The translations under genes and the position numbers were made by a program. From an uncultured Microbacterium sp. (GTDB lineage Bacteria > Actinomycetota > Actinomycetes > Actinomycetales > Microbacteriaceae): DNA of 64,000 bases. The notes under the pieces are model-generated. The model was not told the DNA's origin and did not search any database. It saw only the letters and a list, made by a program, of their open reading frames with translations. The stretch spans positions 806,001-870,000 of the forward strand of contig NZ_CANKZA010000001.1 of NCBI RefSeq assembly GCF_947488465.1. Direction: 5' to 3'. Shown here piece after piece: positions 19,895-27,007 of the stretch; position 1 is the first letter of the stretch; each line of letters opens with the position of its first letter.

Positions 19895-19942
19895 GGGTCA
19901 GTTGGTGCCGCATCCGCACCTGGATGCGGCACCAACTGACCC
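19895..19942. repeat. Perfect 21-bp inverted repeat between rpsT and rpmE2
   Basis: The arm at 19895-19915 (begins GGGTCAGTTGGTGCC) is repeated exactly in reverse complement at 19922-19942, with a 6-nt loop. It is separate from the two flanking terminator hairpins and is followed by a smaller hairpin (GCGAAC at 19943-19948 with GTTCGC at 19953-19958). It may be a dispersed intergenic repeat or an extra bidirectional terminator; only one copy is seen in this window. Confidence 0.85.
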
Positions 19943-19970
19943 GCGAACGCGGGTTCGCGCCCGTGAAACG

Positions 19971-20000
19971 ACGAAAGCCCCGCCGAGGCGGGGCTTTCGT
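19971..20000 (-). terminator. Terminator hairpin of rpmE2
   Basis: A perfect 14-bp stem (19971-19984 with 19987-20000) ending in CTTTCGT on the strand of the L31 gene, 12 nt after its stop codon. Confidence 0.8.
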
Positions 20001-20012
20001 GTGGGGGCGAGC

Positions 20013-20270
20013 TCAGTTGCTCGAACCACCGAAGTTCTTGAAGCGCTGGTTGAACTTCTCGACGCGACCGGCCGAGTCCATGATGCGCTGCTTGCCCGTG
20101 TAGAACGGGTGCGAAGCCGAGGAGATCTCGACGTCGATGACGGGGTACGTGACACCGTCGAGCTCGATCGTCTTGTCGCTGGACACCGTCGAACGGGTCA
20201 GGAAGGTCTCGCCCGAACCGAGGTCACGGAACACGACCGCGTTGTAGGTGGGGTGGATGTCAGTCTTCAT
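20013..20270 (-). CDS. rpmE2: 50S ribosomal protein L31 type B
   Basis: The 85-residue protein begins [20 protein letters not shown] and contains [13 protein letters not shown], the type B L31 pattern. The zinc-binding cysteines of type A L31 are absent, so this is the zinc-independent paralog, which in many actinobacteria replaces the zinc form under zinc limitation. ATG at 20270 is chosen over one 12 nt upstream because GAGGATCCCA gives a good ribosome site. I do not see a Zur-like palindrome upstream. Confidence 0.96.
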   Translation of the reverse strand: MKTDIHPTYNAVVFRDLGSGETFLTRSTVSSDKTIELDGVTYPVIDVEISSASHPFYTGKQRIMDSAGRVEKFNQRFKNFGGSSN

Positions 20271-20322
20271 TGGGATCCTCACGAAGTGCCCTGGATTTTG
20301 CCAGCGGCGGTGGAAGTCTGCG

Positions 20323-20361
20323 GTGCGCGTGCGGACGCGCGCACACCAAGGACCGATTCTA
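20323..20361 (-). promoter_or_regulatory. rpmE2 promoter (-10 TAGAAT) and structured 5' leader
   Basis: TAGAAT at 20361-20356 on the minus strand is a strong -10. It predicts a leader of about 80 nt before the L31 ATG. Right after the predicted start there is a GC hairpin (GTGCGCG at 20323-20329 with CGCGCAC at 20338-20344), which could serve in autoregulation of L31 synthesis, though this is inference. Confidence 0.45.
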
Positions 20362-20376
20362 TCAGCCCGGAGAGCC

Positions 20377-20410
20377 GATCACGAACCTGCCTGGATCACG
20401 AACCTGCCTG
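20377..20410. repeat. Tandem duplication of 17 bp across a stop codon
   Basis: GATCACGAACCTGCCTG occurs twice in direct succession (20377-20393 and 20394-20410). The second copy contains the last codons and stop of the ABC ATPase gene; the first copy lies just after it. It looks like a recent slippage or duplication event. Confidence 0.9.
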
Positions 20411-21187
20411 AGCACGCGCGGCGTAACGGCCGGCATCCTCGTGCAGCACGATGTCAGTGCCGAACGTGGTCGACAGGTTCTCGGCCGTGAGCGCCTCGGC
20501 CAACGGCCCCTGCGCGACGATCTCCCCGTCGCGCAGCAACAGCACATGGGTGAAGCCGACCGGGATCTCTTCGACGTGGTGGGTGACCATGATCATCGCG
20601 GGCGTCGTGGGCTCCTGCGCGTACCCGCCGAGCAGGCCCAGCAGTTCCTCACGCGCGCCGAGATCGAGACTCGCCGTCGGCTCGTCGAGCAGCAGAACCT
20701 CCGGGTCGGTCATGACGGCCCGCGCGATCTGCACGCGCTTCTGCTCACCGTCCGACAGCGTGCCGAACGTCCGCTCGGCAAGGTGCTCGAGCTTCCACTC
20801 GGCCAGCACGCGGCGGGCACGCTTCTCGTCGATGCCCTCGTATTCTTCGTTCCACCGACCGAGTACCGAGTATGCGGCCGTCAGCACGACGTCCAGCACG
20901 GTCTCCTCGGCGGGAATGCGGCGCGCCATGGCAGAGGAAGCGAACCCGATGCGCGGACGCAACTCGAACACGTCGGTGCGACCGAGGGTCTCATCGAGGA
21001 TCGTGACCCGCCCCGACGTGGGGTGCAGGAGCGTCGCGGCCAACTGCAGGATCGTGGTCTTTCCTGCGCCGTTCGGGCCCAGGATCACCCACCGCTGATC
21101 GTCGGTGACTGTCCAGTCCACATGATCGACGATGTTGCGGGAGGTGCGGCGGACGACGACATCGGCGAATTCGAGGACCTGCGGCAT
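20396..21187 (-). CDS. ABC transporter ATP-binding protein (stand-alone ATPase)
   Basis: A 263-residue ATPase with Walker A GPNGAGKTT, signature LSDGEQKRV and Walker B VLLLDEPTAS followed by a switch-histidine region (MVTHHVEEI). The signature begins LSDGE rather than LSGGQ. No permease or binding protein is next to it, so its partner is unknown; overall it resembles the ModF/iron-type lone ATPases. A TAGGCT hexamer 6 nt before the ATG suggests a leaderless transcript. Its 3' end is overlapped by a 17-bp tandem duplication. Confidence 0.88.
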   Translation of the reverse strand: MPQVLEFADVVVRRTSRNIVDHVDWTVTDDQRWVILGPNGAGKTTILQLAATLLHPTSGRVTILDETLGRTDVFELRPRIGFASSAMARRIPAEETVLDVVLTAAYSVLGRWNEEYEGIDEKRARRVLAEWKLEHLAERTFGTLSDGEQKRVQIARAVMTDPEVLLLDEPTASLDLGAREELLGLLGGYAQEPTTPAMIMVTHHVEEIPVGFTHVLLLRDGEIVAQGPLAEALTAENLSTTFGTDIVLHEDAGRYAARAQAGS

Positions 21188-21193
21188 GCGTCC

Positions 21194-21199
21194 AGCCTA
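21194..21199 (-). promoter_or_regulatory. -10 hexamer TAGGCT, probable leaderless promoter of the ABC ATPase
   Basis: TAGGCT, then 6 nt (GGACGC), then ATG at 21187 on the minus strand. Confidence 0.55.
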
Positions 21200-21212
21200 A
21201 CGGGCGACCACT

Positions 21213-22400
21213 TCAGTTCCTGGTCACCTCGCGGTAGAGAGCCTCGGTGGCGTCGGCGATCGCCTGCCAGCTGAACTCGTCGGCGGCGCGGCGGCGGCCC
21301 GCCTCGCCGTAGGCGCGGGCGCGGGCGGGATCTGAGACGACCTCGGTGAGGACAGCCGCAAGATCGGCGACGAACTTCTCCGGATCCACCGGCGTACCGG
21401 TACCGTCCTGCGCCTGCTCGATCGGCACGAGCCGGCCGGTCACTCCGTCGACGACGACCTCGGGGATGCCGCCCGTCGCCGTGCCGACGACGGCCGCGCC
21501 GCAGGCCATCGCTTCGAGGTTCACGATGCCGAGCGGTTCGTACACGGACGGGCAGACGAACGTGGTCGCGGTGGTCAGGAGCGCACACAACTGATCACGC
21601 TGCAGGAACTCGTCGATCCAGACGACACCCTCCCGGCGAGTCTGCAGGTCACGTACGAGGCCTTCGACCTCCGCCATGATCTGCGGGGTGTCGGGCGCTC
21701 CGGCGCACAGGACGACCTGCACCTCCGGCGGCAATAGAGCCGCGGCGCGCAAGAAGTACGGCAACCCCTTCTGCCGCGTGATGCGTCCGACGAAGACGAC
21801 CGACGGCGCAGCCGGATCGATCCCGTAGCGCTCGAGGAGCGCGGCATCCTCGGTCGGGCGCCACGATTCGACGTCGATCCCGTTGTAGATGACCCGCACC
21901 TTGTCGGGATCCAGCGTCGGATAGCTGCGGAGGATGTCCCGCCGCATCCCGTCACTGACGGCGACCACAGCGGCGGCGCCCTCGTAGGCGGTCTTCTCGA
22001 TATAGCTCGACACGGCGTACCCGCCGCCGAGCTGCTCGGCCTTCCACGGCCGCAGCGGCTCGAGTGAGTGCGCCGTCACGATGTGCGGGATGCCGTGCAA
22101 CAGCGAGGCGAGATGACCGGCGAAGTTCGCATACCAGGTGTGCGAGTGCACGACATCGGCACCGGCGACATCGCCCACGATCTCGAGATCGACGCCGAGG
22201 GTCTGGACCGCGCCGTTGGCGGCCGCCAGCTCGGCGGGCACCTCGTACGAGGTCGTGTCCGTCGCGTCACGCTCGGCGCCGAACGCGCGCACCTGCACCT
22301 CGATGCTCCGCCGGAGGGCTGTGACCAACTCGGTGACGTGGACTCCTGCCCCGCCGTAGATCTCCGGCGGATATTCCTTCGTGACGATGTCGACGCGCAT
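21213..22400 (-). CDS. glgA: GlgA-family glycosyltransferase (glycogen / maltose-1-phosphate synthase type)
   Basis: A 395-residue GT4-type glycosyltransferase starting MRVDIVTKEYPPEIYGGAGV, with the C-terminal EPLGIVNLEAMACG nucleotide-sugar binding motif. Actinobacterial proteins of this type, encoded opposite glgC, use ADP-glucose; the mycobacterial counterpart GlgM makes alpha-maltose-1-phosphate, so the exact product is uncertain. ATG at 22400 is preferred over an upstream in-frame codon because it matches the family start and lies 7 nt from a TAGCGT -10 element. It is divergent from glgC, 47 nt apart. Confidence 0.9.
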   Translation of the reverse strand: MRVDIVTKEYPPEIYGGAGVHVTELVTALRRSIEVQVRAFGAERDATDTTSYEVPAELAAANGAVQTLGVDLEIVGDVAGADVVHSHTWYANFAGHLASLLHGIPHIVTAHSLEPLRPWKAEQLGGGYAVSSYIEKTAYEGAAAVVAVSDGMRRDILRSYPTLDPDKVRVIYNGIDVESWRPTEDAALLERYGIDPAAPSVVFVGRITRQKGLPYFLRAAALLPPEVQVVLCAGAPDTPQIMAEVEGLVRDLQTRREGVVWIDEFLQRDQLCALLTTATTFVCPSVYEPLGIVNLEAMACGAAVVGTATGGIPEVVVDGVTGRLVPIEQAQDGTGTPVDPEKFVADLAAVLTEVVSDPARARAYGEAGRRRAADEFSWQAIADATEALYREVTRN

Positions 22401-22407
22401 GTCGTGA

Positions 22408-22413
22408 ACGCTA
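22408..22413 (-). promoter_or_regulatory. -10 hexamer TAGCGT of glgA
   Basis: TAGCGT followed by 7 nt and the ATG at 22400 on the minus strand, implying a leaderless or near-leaderless transcript. Confidence 0.5.
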
Positions 22414-22435
22414 GTACAGACGCCGATCTCGGGCA

Positions 22436-22441
22436 TAGTGT
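22436..22441 (+). promoter_or_regulatory. -10 hexamer TAGTGT of glgC
   Basis: TAGTGT followed by 6 nt and the ATG at 22448. The glgA and glgC -10 elements are only 22 bp apart and the two promoters must overlap, so polymerase binding may be mutually exclusive. Confidence 0.5.
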
Positions 22442-22447
22442 GGTGCC

Positions 22448-23692
22448 ATGCCAGCAGCGCCGAAGGTATTCGGAATCATCCTCGCCGGCGGCGAGGGAAA
22501 ACGACTCATGCCCCTCACCGTCGATCGGGCCAAACCAGCGGTTCCGTTCGCGGGTCAGTACCGATTGATCGATTTCGCGATCTCGAACCTGATCAATTCA
22601 GGTCTTCGCCAGATCGTCGTGTTGACGCAGTACAAATCACACAGCCTCGACCGCCATGTCTCGCAGACCTGGCGCATGTCGGCTCTGTTGAACTCGTACG
22701 TCGCCTCGGTGCCGGCGCAGCAGCGTCTCGGCAAGCGCTGGTTCTCGGGTTCGGCCGATGCGATCCTGCAGTCACTCAACCTGATCCACGACGAGAAGCC
22801 CGACATCGTCATGGTGATCGGCGCCGACCACGTCTATCGCATGGACTTCGAGCAGATGCTCGAAGCCCACATCGCGTCGGGCGCGAAGGCGACGGTCGCC
22901 GGCATCCGTCAGCCGATCGAACTCGCCAATCAGTTCGGCGTCATCGACCTGGACCCCGCCGACAACATCACGATCCGCGAGTTCCTCGAGAAGCCGGAGA
23001 ACCCCACCGGGCTCTCCGACGCCCCGCACGAAGTGCTCGCCTCGATGGGCAACTACATCTTCGACACCGACGCCCTGATCGCCGCGGTCGAAGCCGACGG
23101 CGAGTTGCCCGGATCCGACCACGACATGGGCGGCGACATCATCCCCTATTTCGTCGGACGCGGCGAGGCCGCCGTCTACGACTTCATCCGCAACGACGTG
23201 CCCGCATCGACCGCGCGCGACCGCGACTACTGGCGCGACGTAGGTACCATCGACTCGTTCTTCGACGCGCACATGGATCTGATCTCCACGCTCCCGGTCT
23301 TCAACCTCTACAACATGGACTGGCCGATCCACTCGCAGGCGGTCAACTCGCCGCCGGCGAAGTTCGTCCGCGACAGCGTCGGGCGCATGGGCAATGCGAT
23401 CGATTCGATCGTCTCGCTCGGGTCGGTGCTCTCCGGCACGCACCTGGAGCGCAGCGTCGTCGGACCGTGGACGCTCTCGGGCGGAGGATCGACGATCACC
23501 GATTCGGTGCTCTTCGACCACGTGAACGTCGGGCCCGGCGCCCGCGTGCACCGGGCAATTCTCGATAAGAACGTCGTGCTCGATCCGGGCGCGACGGTCG
23601 GTGTCGACCGGGAGCGCGACCTCGCGCGCGGCTTCACGGTCACCGATTCGGGGATCACGGTCGTCGGTAAGAACGTTCACGTCACGGGCTGA
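22448..23692 (+). CDS. glgC: Glucose-1-phosphate adenylyltransferase (ADP-glucose pyrophosphorylase)
   Basis: Makes ADP-glucose from glucose-1-phosphate and ATP, the committed step of glycogen synthesis. The 414-residue protein has the nucleotidyltransferase start [14 protein letters not shown] and [27 protein letters not shown], and a C-terminal left-handed beta-helix domain. Length is typical. Divergent from glgA with a shared 47-bp promoter region, and followed 25 nt later by serB, which has its own predicted promoter. Confidence 0.97.
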   Translation: MPAAPKVFGIILAGGEGKRLMPLTVDRAKPAVPFAGQYRLIDFAISNLINSGLRQIVVLTQYKSHSLDRHVSQTWRMSALLNSYVASVPAQQRLGKRWFSGSADAILQSLNLIHDEKPDIVMVIGADHVYRMDFEQMLEAHIASGAKATVAGIRQPIELANQFGVIDLDPADNITIREFLEKPENPTGLSDAPHEVLASMGNYIFDTDALIAAVEADGELPGSDHDMGGDIIPYFVGRGEAAVYDFIRNDVPASTARDRDYWRDVGTIDSFFDAHMDLISTLPVFNLYNMDWPIHSQAVNSPPAKFVRDSVGRMGNAIDSIVSLGSVLSGTHLERSVVGPWTLSGGGSTITDSVLFDHVNVGPGARVHRAILDKNVVLDPGATVGVDRERDLARGFTVTDSGITVVGKNVHVTG

Positions 23693-23705
23693 ACGTTCGG
23701 CCCGC

Positions 23706-23711
23706 TACGGT
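23706..23711 (+). promoter_or_regulatory. -10 hexamer TACGGT of serB
   Basis: TACGGT followed by 6 nt (GGACGG) and GTG at 23718. Supports the short serB start and a leaderless transcript. Confidence 0.5.
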
Positions 23712-23717
23712 GGACGG

Positions 23718-24353
23718 GTGCCTGACGCCCGGTTCCTCGTCGTGTTCGACGCCGATTCCACCCTCATCCGCAACGAGGTCATCGAGCTGATCGCCGACGA
23801 AGCGGGCCGTGGGGTCGAAGTCGCTGCCGCGACGGAGGCCGCGATGCGCGGGGAAATCGATTTCGCGACGAGTCTGTGTTCACGCGTCGAGGCCCTCCGC
23901 GGGGTGCCCGTCACCGCGTTCGCGCGGGTGCTCGCGCGCATCGATCCGACACCGGGCGTGCGCGAGCTGATCGCCGAGATCCACCGTCGGGGCGGCATCG
24001 CCGCCGTCGTCTCGGGCGGATTCCACGAAATCCTCGACACGGTCGCCCCGGATCTGGGCGTCGACGTGTGGCGGGCCAACCGCTTGACCGTGGCTGACGG
24101 CGCCCTCGCCGGGACGGTCGACGGCGACATCGTGGATGCCGGTGCCAAAGCCGCGGCGCTGCGGGAATGGGCGTCTGCGCACGGTGTGCCGCTGTCGCGC
24201 ACGATCGCGATCGGCGACGGCGCGAACGATCTCGTGATGATGGATGCCGCCGGCCTCGGCTTGGCATTCAACGCGAAGCCCGCCGTGCGCGCGCAGGCCG
24301 ACCTCGTCATCGGGCCGGTGGACCTGCGCGAAGTGATCCCGCTCCTCCCCTGA
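23718..24353 (+). CDS. serB: Phosphoserine phosphatase (HAD family)
   Basis: A 211-residue HAD phosphatase. The nucleophile motif is DADST (Asp11 and Asp13), followed by VVSGGF and the metal-binding GDGANDLVMM. It would release serine from phosphoserine in the last step of serine synthesis. The GTG at 23718 is chosen because it immediately precedes the conserved FLVVFDADSTL start and lies 6 nt from a -10 element; the open frame extends back into glgC. No regulatory ACT domain is present. Confidence 0.9.
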   Translation: MPDARFLVVFDADSTLIRNEVIELIADEAGRGVEVAAATEAAMRGEIDFATSLCSRVEALRGVPVTAFARVLARIDPTPGVRELIAEIHRRGGIAAVVSGGFHEILDTVAPDLGVDVWRANRLTVADGALAGTVDGDIVDAGAKAAALREWASAHGVPLSRTIAIGDGANDLVMMDAAGLGLAFNAKPAVRAQADLVIGPVDLREVIPLLP

Positions 24354-24385
24354 TCGCGCCCCTGTCGCGGGTCGGCGGCGGCGCG

Positions 24386-24391
24386 TAGTGT
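24386..24391 (+). promoter_or_regulatory. -10 hexamer TAGTGT, probable leaderless promoter
   Basis: TAGTGT followed by 6 nt (CGCCGC) and the ATG at 24398. Confidence 0.55.
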
Positions 24392-24397
24392 CGCCGC

Positions 24398-25096
24398 ATG
24401 GACGTCATTCTGATCCCCGGCCTCTGGCTCGATGCTTCCTCCTGGGCTGAGGTGACACCCGCCCTGCGGAAGGCCGGCCTGAACCCGCGGCCGCTCACCA
24501 TGCCCGGCGTGGGCGCCCCCGCCTCGGCGAGCTCCGACATCGGTATCGCCGACTGGGTGGCCACCGCCGTGACGGCGATCGACACCGCCGAAGGCCCGGC
24601 CGTCGTCGTGGGGCACAGCGGCGGCGGAAACGTCGCCTGGGGAGCGGCGGATGCCCGGCCCGACCGCATCGCGCGGGTGATCCTGATCGACACCGCCGTC
24701 CCCTTCGACGGCGGGATCATCTCGGAGTTCGAAAAAGTCGATGGCGTGATCCCGTTTCCCGGATGGGAGTTCTTCGACGACGAGGACGTTGCCGACCTCG
24801 ATGCAGCCACCCGCGCGGCAACGGCTCCACGCACGCGCAGCGTGCCGGCGCGTGTGCCGACCGACCCCATCGCACTGCGCGACGAACGGCGCTACCGGGT
24901 CCCCGTGACGGTGTTGTCGGGGCGGTTCGACGACGCCGCCTTCCGCGACTTCCTGTCGCAGTGGGGTCCCGCTGCCGCCGAGTTCGAGGCAATCGACAGC
25001 ACCGACATCGTCACACTCGACACCGGCCACTGGCCGCAGTTCTCGCAGCCCGCGCGCCTGGCCGCGGCGATCGTGGCGGCCATCCGTCGGTCCTGA
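24398..25096 (+). CDS. Alpha/beta hydrolase (salicylate esterase-like fold)
   Basis: A 232-residue cytoplasmic alpha/beta hydrolase. It begins MDVILIPGLWLDASSW, has the nucleophile elbow GHSGGG and a C-terminal DTGHWPQF histidine, matching the subgroup of small hydrolases with the GLWLDASSW-type start. Substrate unknown. It converges with fabG with a single base between the stop codons. Confidence 0.87.
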   Translation: MDVILIPGLWLDASSWAEVTPALRKAGLNPRPLTMPGVGAPASASSDIGIADWVATAVTAIDTAEGPAVVVGHSGGGNVAWGAADARPDRIARVILIDTAVPFDGGIISEFEKVDGVIPFPGWEFFDDEDVADLDAATRAATAPRTRSVPARVPTDPIALRDERRYRVPVTVLSGRFDDAAFRDFLSQWGPAAAEFEAIDSTDIVTLDTGHWPQFSQPARLAAAIVAAIRRS

Positions 25097-25097
25097 C

Positions 25098-25808
25098 TCA
25101 GTGCCCCATCCCGAGGCCACCGTCGACCGGAATGACGGCACCCGAAATGTAGGCCGCGTCGTCGGATGCCAGCCACGTCACCACACCGGCGACCTCGTCG
25201 GCGGTGGCGAACCGACCGGCGGGAATGGTGCGCTTGTACTCGGCCTGGGTGTCTTCCGGAAGCTCCGCGGTCATGTCGGTCTCGATGAAACCGGGCGCCA
25301 CGACGTTCGCGGTGATGTTGCGGCCGCCGAGCTCACGGGTGAGCGAGCGGGCGAAGCCGACGAGAGCCGATTTCGATGCCGAGTAGTTGATCTGGCCGGC
25401 GGAACCGTAGAGGCCGACGACACTGGAGATCAGGATGACCCGGCCCCACTTTGCCCGCAGCATCCCCTTCGATGCGCGCTTGACCACGCGAAACGTGCCA
25501 CCGAGGTTCGTCGCCACAACCGAGTCGAAGTCGTCTTCGGTCATGCGCAGCAGCAGGGTGTCCTTCGTGATTCCCGCGTTCGCGACGACGATCTCGACCG
25601 GCCCGAGGGTCTTCTCGACCTCGGTGAAAGCGGCATCCAGCGATGCCGCGTCGGTGACATCGGCACGCACTGTGAGCGTGCCCTCCGGGCCTTCACCCGA
25701 GCGGGCCGTGACGGCCGTGCGATAGCCCTCGGCGACGAAGCGTTCGGCGATCGCGCGGCCGATACCGCGGTTTCCGCCGGTGACGAGGACGACGCGATCG
25801 GTGGACAT
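25098..25808 (-). CDS. fabG: 3-oxoacyl-ACP reductase FabG-like short-chain dehydrogenase
   Basis: A 236-residue SDR with TGGNRGIG at 10-17, NAG at 77-79 and the catalytic Ser129, Tyr142 and Lys146 (YSASK). The C-terminus DGGLGMGH fits FabG/MabA-type beta-ketoacyl reductases, which reduce 3-oxoacyl-ACP with NADPH in fatty acid elongation. I choose the ATG at 25808, which has GGGGAG upstream; the longer open frame to 26393 is antisense to the next gene. The neighbourhood with DUF3099 and SURF1 is a usual actinobacterial one. Confidence 0.92.
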   Translation of the reverse strand: MSTDRVVLVTGGNRGIGRAIAERFVAEGYRTAVTARSGEGPEGTLTVRADVTDAASLDAAFTEVEKTLGPVEIVVANAGITKDTLLLRMTEDDFDSVVATNLGGTFRVVKRASKGMLRAKWGRVILISSVVGLYGSAGQINYSASKSALVGFARSLTRELGGRNITANVVAPGFIETDMTAELPEDTQAEYKRTIPAGRFATADEVAGVVTWLASDDAAYISGAVIPVDGGLGMGH

Positions 25809-25843
25809 GATGCTCCCCGGGTAGGCGTGAGTGGATCCGCACC

Positions 25844-25849
25844 AGCCTA
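25844..25849 (-). promoter_or_regulatory. -10 hexamer TAGGCT of fabG
   Basis: TAGGCT on the minus strand, 35 nt before the fabG ATG; it predicts a leader of about 30 nt with a normal ribosome site. A second TAGGCT on the plus strand at 25876-25881 serves the divergent gene. Confidence 0.45.
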
Positions 25850-25875
25850 GTGCGCGGGCGCGTCGGCCACCCGGA

Positions 25876-25881
25876 TAGGCT
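25876..25881 (+). promoter_or_regulatory. -10 hexamer TAGGCT of the DUF4190 gene
   Basis: TAGGCT lies 26 nt before the GTG start at 25908, giving a roughly 20-nt leader that contains AAGGAG. Confidence 0.45.
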
Positions 25882-25907
25882 GGAGACGTCTTCGAGAAGG
25901 AGTATCC

Positions 25908-26378
25908 GTGAGCGATCCCACGCCCCCGCAGCCGCCCACCGACGGTCCAGCACTTCCGCCGCCCCCTCCCTACGCGACCGCCCCGACGTATCAGCCGCCG
26001 GCCTACCCTGTCCAGCCGCCCGCGTATCCCGGCCCGCAGCCGGTGCAGCAGTACCCCGGCGCCGCTCCGACGTATCCTTCCGCGCCCTACGGGTACGGTG
26101 GCTACGCTCCCGCACCGCGCACGAATGTGCTCTCGATCGTCGCGATGATCGCGTCGATCCTCGGCTTCATCTGGGTCTTGCCGTTGGTCGGGTCGTTGGC
26201 CGGCGCGATCATGGGACACATCTCGTTGAACCAGCTGAAGACCTCCGGCGAGAAGGGCCGCGGCATGGCCCTCGCCGGAGTGATCGTCGGCTGGATCGGT
26301 TTCGGGATCATCCTCCTGTTCGGGATCTTCTTCTTCCTCCTGATCGGCATCGGCGCCTCGAGCGGGAGCTACGCCTGA
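25908..26378 (+). CDS. DUF4190 domain membrane protein with Pro/Tyr-rich N-terminus
   Basis: A 156-residue protein. The first 70 residues are proline- and tyrosine-rich (PPAYPVQPPAYPGPQ) and probably disordered; two hydrophobic segments follow (from about residue 77 and residue 120), enclosing HISLNQLKTSGEKGRGMA, which is the DUF4190 pattern. It should sit in the cytoplasmic membrane with the proline-rich tail inside or outside unknown. GTG start with AAGGAG 6 nt before. Function unknown. Confidence 0.85.
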   Translation: MSDPTPPQPPTDGPALPPPPPYATAPTYQPPAYPVQPPAYPGPQPVQQYPGAAPTYPSAPYGYGGYAPAPRTNVLSIVAMIASILGFIWVLPLVGSLAGAIMGHISLNQLKTSGEKGRGMALAGVIVGWIGFGIILLFGIFFFLLIGIGASSGSYA

Positions 26379-26432
26379 TCGCAGCGCCCGCACGAGCCGG
26401 GGGCATCGCCGCAGGCGTACCCTGGGAGGACC

Positions 26433-26813
26433 GTGAAGAACCCCGCACCCCCGCAGTCAGCGACCTCGCTCCCCCGCGCACCGCGCGACGAGGCGCAGAC
26501 GCGCATGCGGAAGTACTTCATCATGATGAGCATCCGTGTGATCTGTTTCGTGCTCATGGTGGTCATCACGCCCTACGGCTGGCACACGTGGGTGCTCGCG
26601 GTCGGCGCGATTTTTCTGCCGTACTTCGCGGTCGTGATCGCCAACGTCTCCTCCTCGAGCACCGACAGCCGCGCCGTGCCCCCGGAACGCGCGCTTCCCG
26701 CCACGGCTTCCGAGGCGCCTCCTTCGGCGGAGTCGACCGGCGTCATCCGGCTGCACGAGTCGCCCGCCGTCAGCTCCGCTCCTCAGAGCGACCGGCCCGG
26801 GGAGACCGTGTGA
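26433..26813 (+). CDS. DUF3099 family membrane protein
   Basis: A 126-residue protein with two hydrophobic segments (FIMMSIRVICFVLMVVI and WVLAVGAIFLPYFAVVIAN) and a long Ser/Pro-rich C-terminal tail. The RMRKYFIMMSIR segment matches the DUF3099 family. Function unknown. A TACCCT -10-like element ends 9 nt before the GTG and GGGAGG lies in between. The stop overlaps the next small gene by 4 nt (GTGA). Confidence 0.85.
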   Translation: MKNPAPPQSATSLPRAPRDEAQTRMRKYFIMMSIRVICFVLMVVITPYGWHTWVLAVGAIFLPYFAVVIANVSSSSTDSRAVPPERALPATASEAPPSAESTGVIRLHESPAVSSAPQSDRPGETV

Positions 26814-27007
26814 GCGATCGGGTCTGCTCACGGGCGGGATGCCGTGCGGACGCCGGGTGGCAGGTCGTGTGGCGGAACCCCCGCATCCATGCCGCCGATC
26901 GGCGAAAGATCTGGGCCGCGTGCCCGGAACACGTCGACTATCTGCGTGACTATCTCGCGGCGCGGGACTTCCCCGTCGAGGTCGTCGCGTTCGAGGCCTC
27001 TGCATGA
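26810..27007 (+). CDS. Small conserved hypothetical protein, possible zinc-binding (65 residues)
   Basis: A 65-residue protein read from a GTG that overlaps the DUF3099 stop by 4 nt and whose own stop overlaps the SURF1 ATG by 4 nt, so it is coupled on both sides. It has Cys6-x4-Cys11 and Cys38-x2-His41 (CPEH), which could form a zinc site. The name acetone carboxylase is attached to similar small proteins in some databases, without support in the sequence (from memory). The function is unknown; coding status rests on the two couplings. Confidence 0.75.
   Translation: MSDRVCSRAGCRADAGWQVVWRNPRIHAADRRKIWAACPEHVDYLRDYLAARDFPVEVVAFEASA

Noticed and set aside
19895..19942. Inverted repeat as insertion sequence end
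   Set aside because: No transposase frame, no target duplication and the loop is only 6 nt, so it is a stem-loop rather than an element with a cargo.
20377..20410. Tandem repeat as a possible CRISPR-like unit
   Set aside because: Only two copies, no spacers, and no cas genes in the window.
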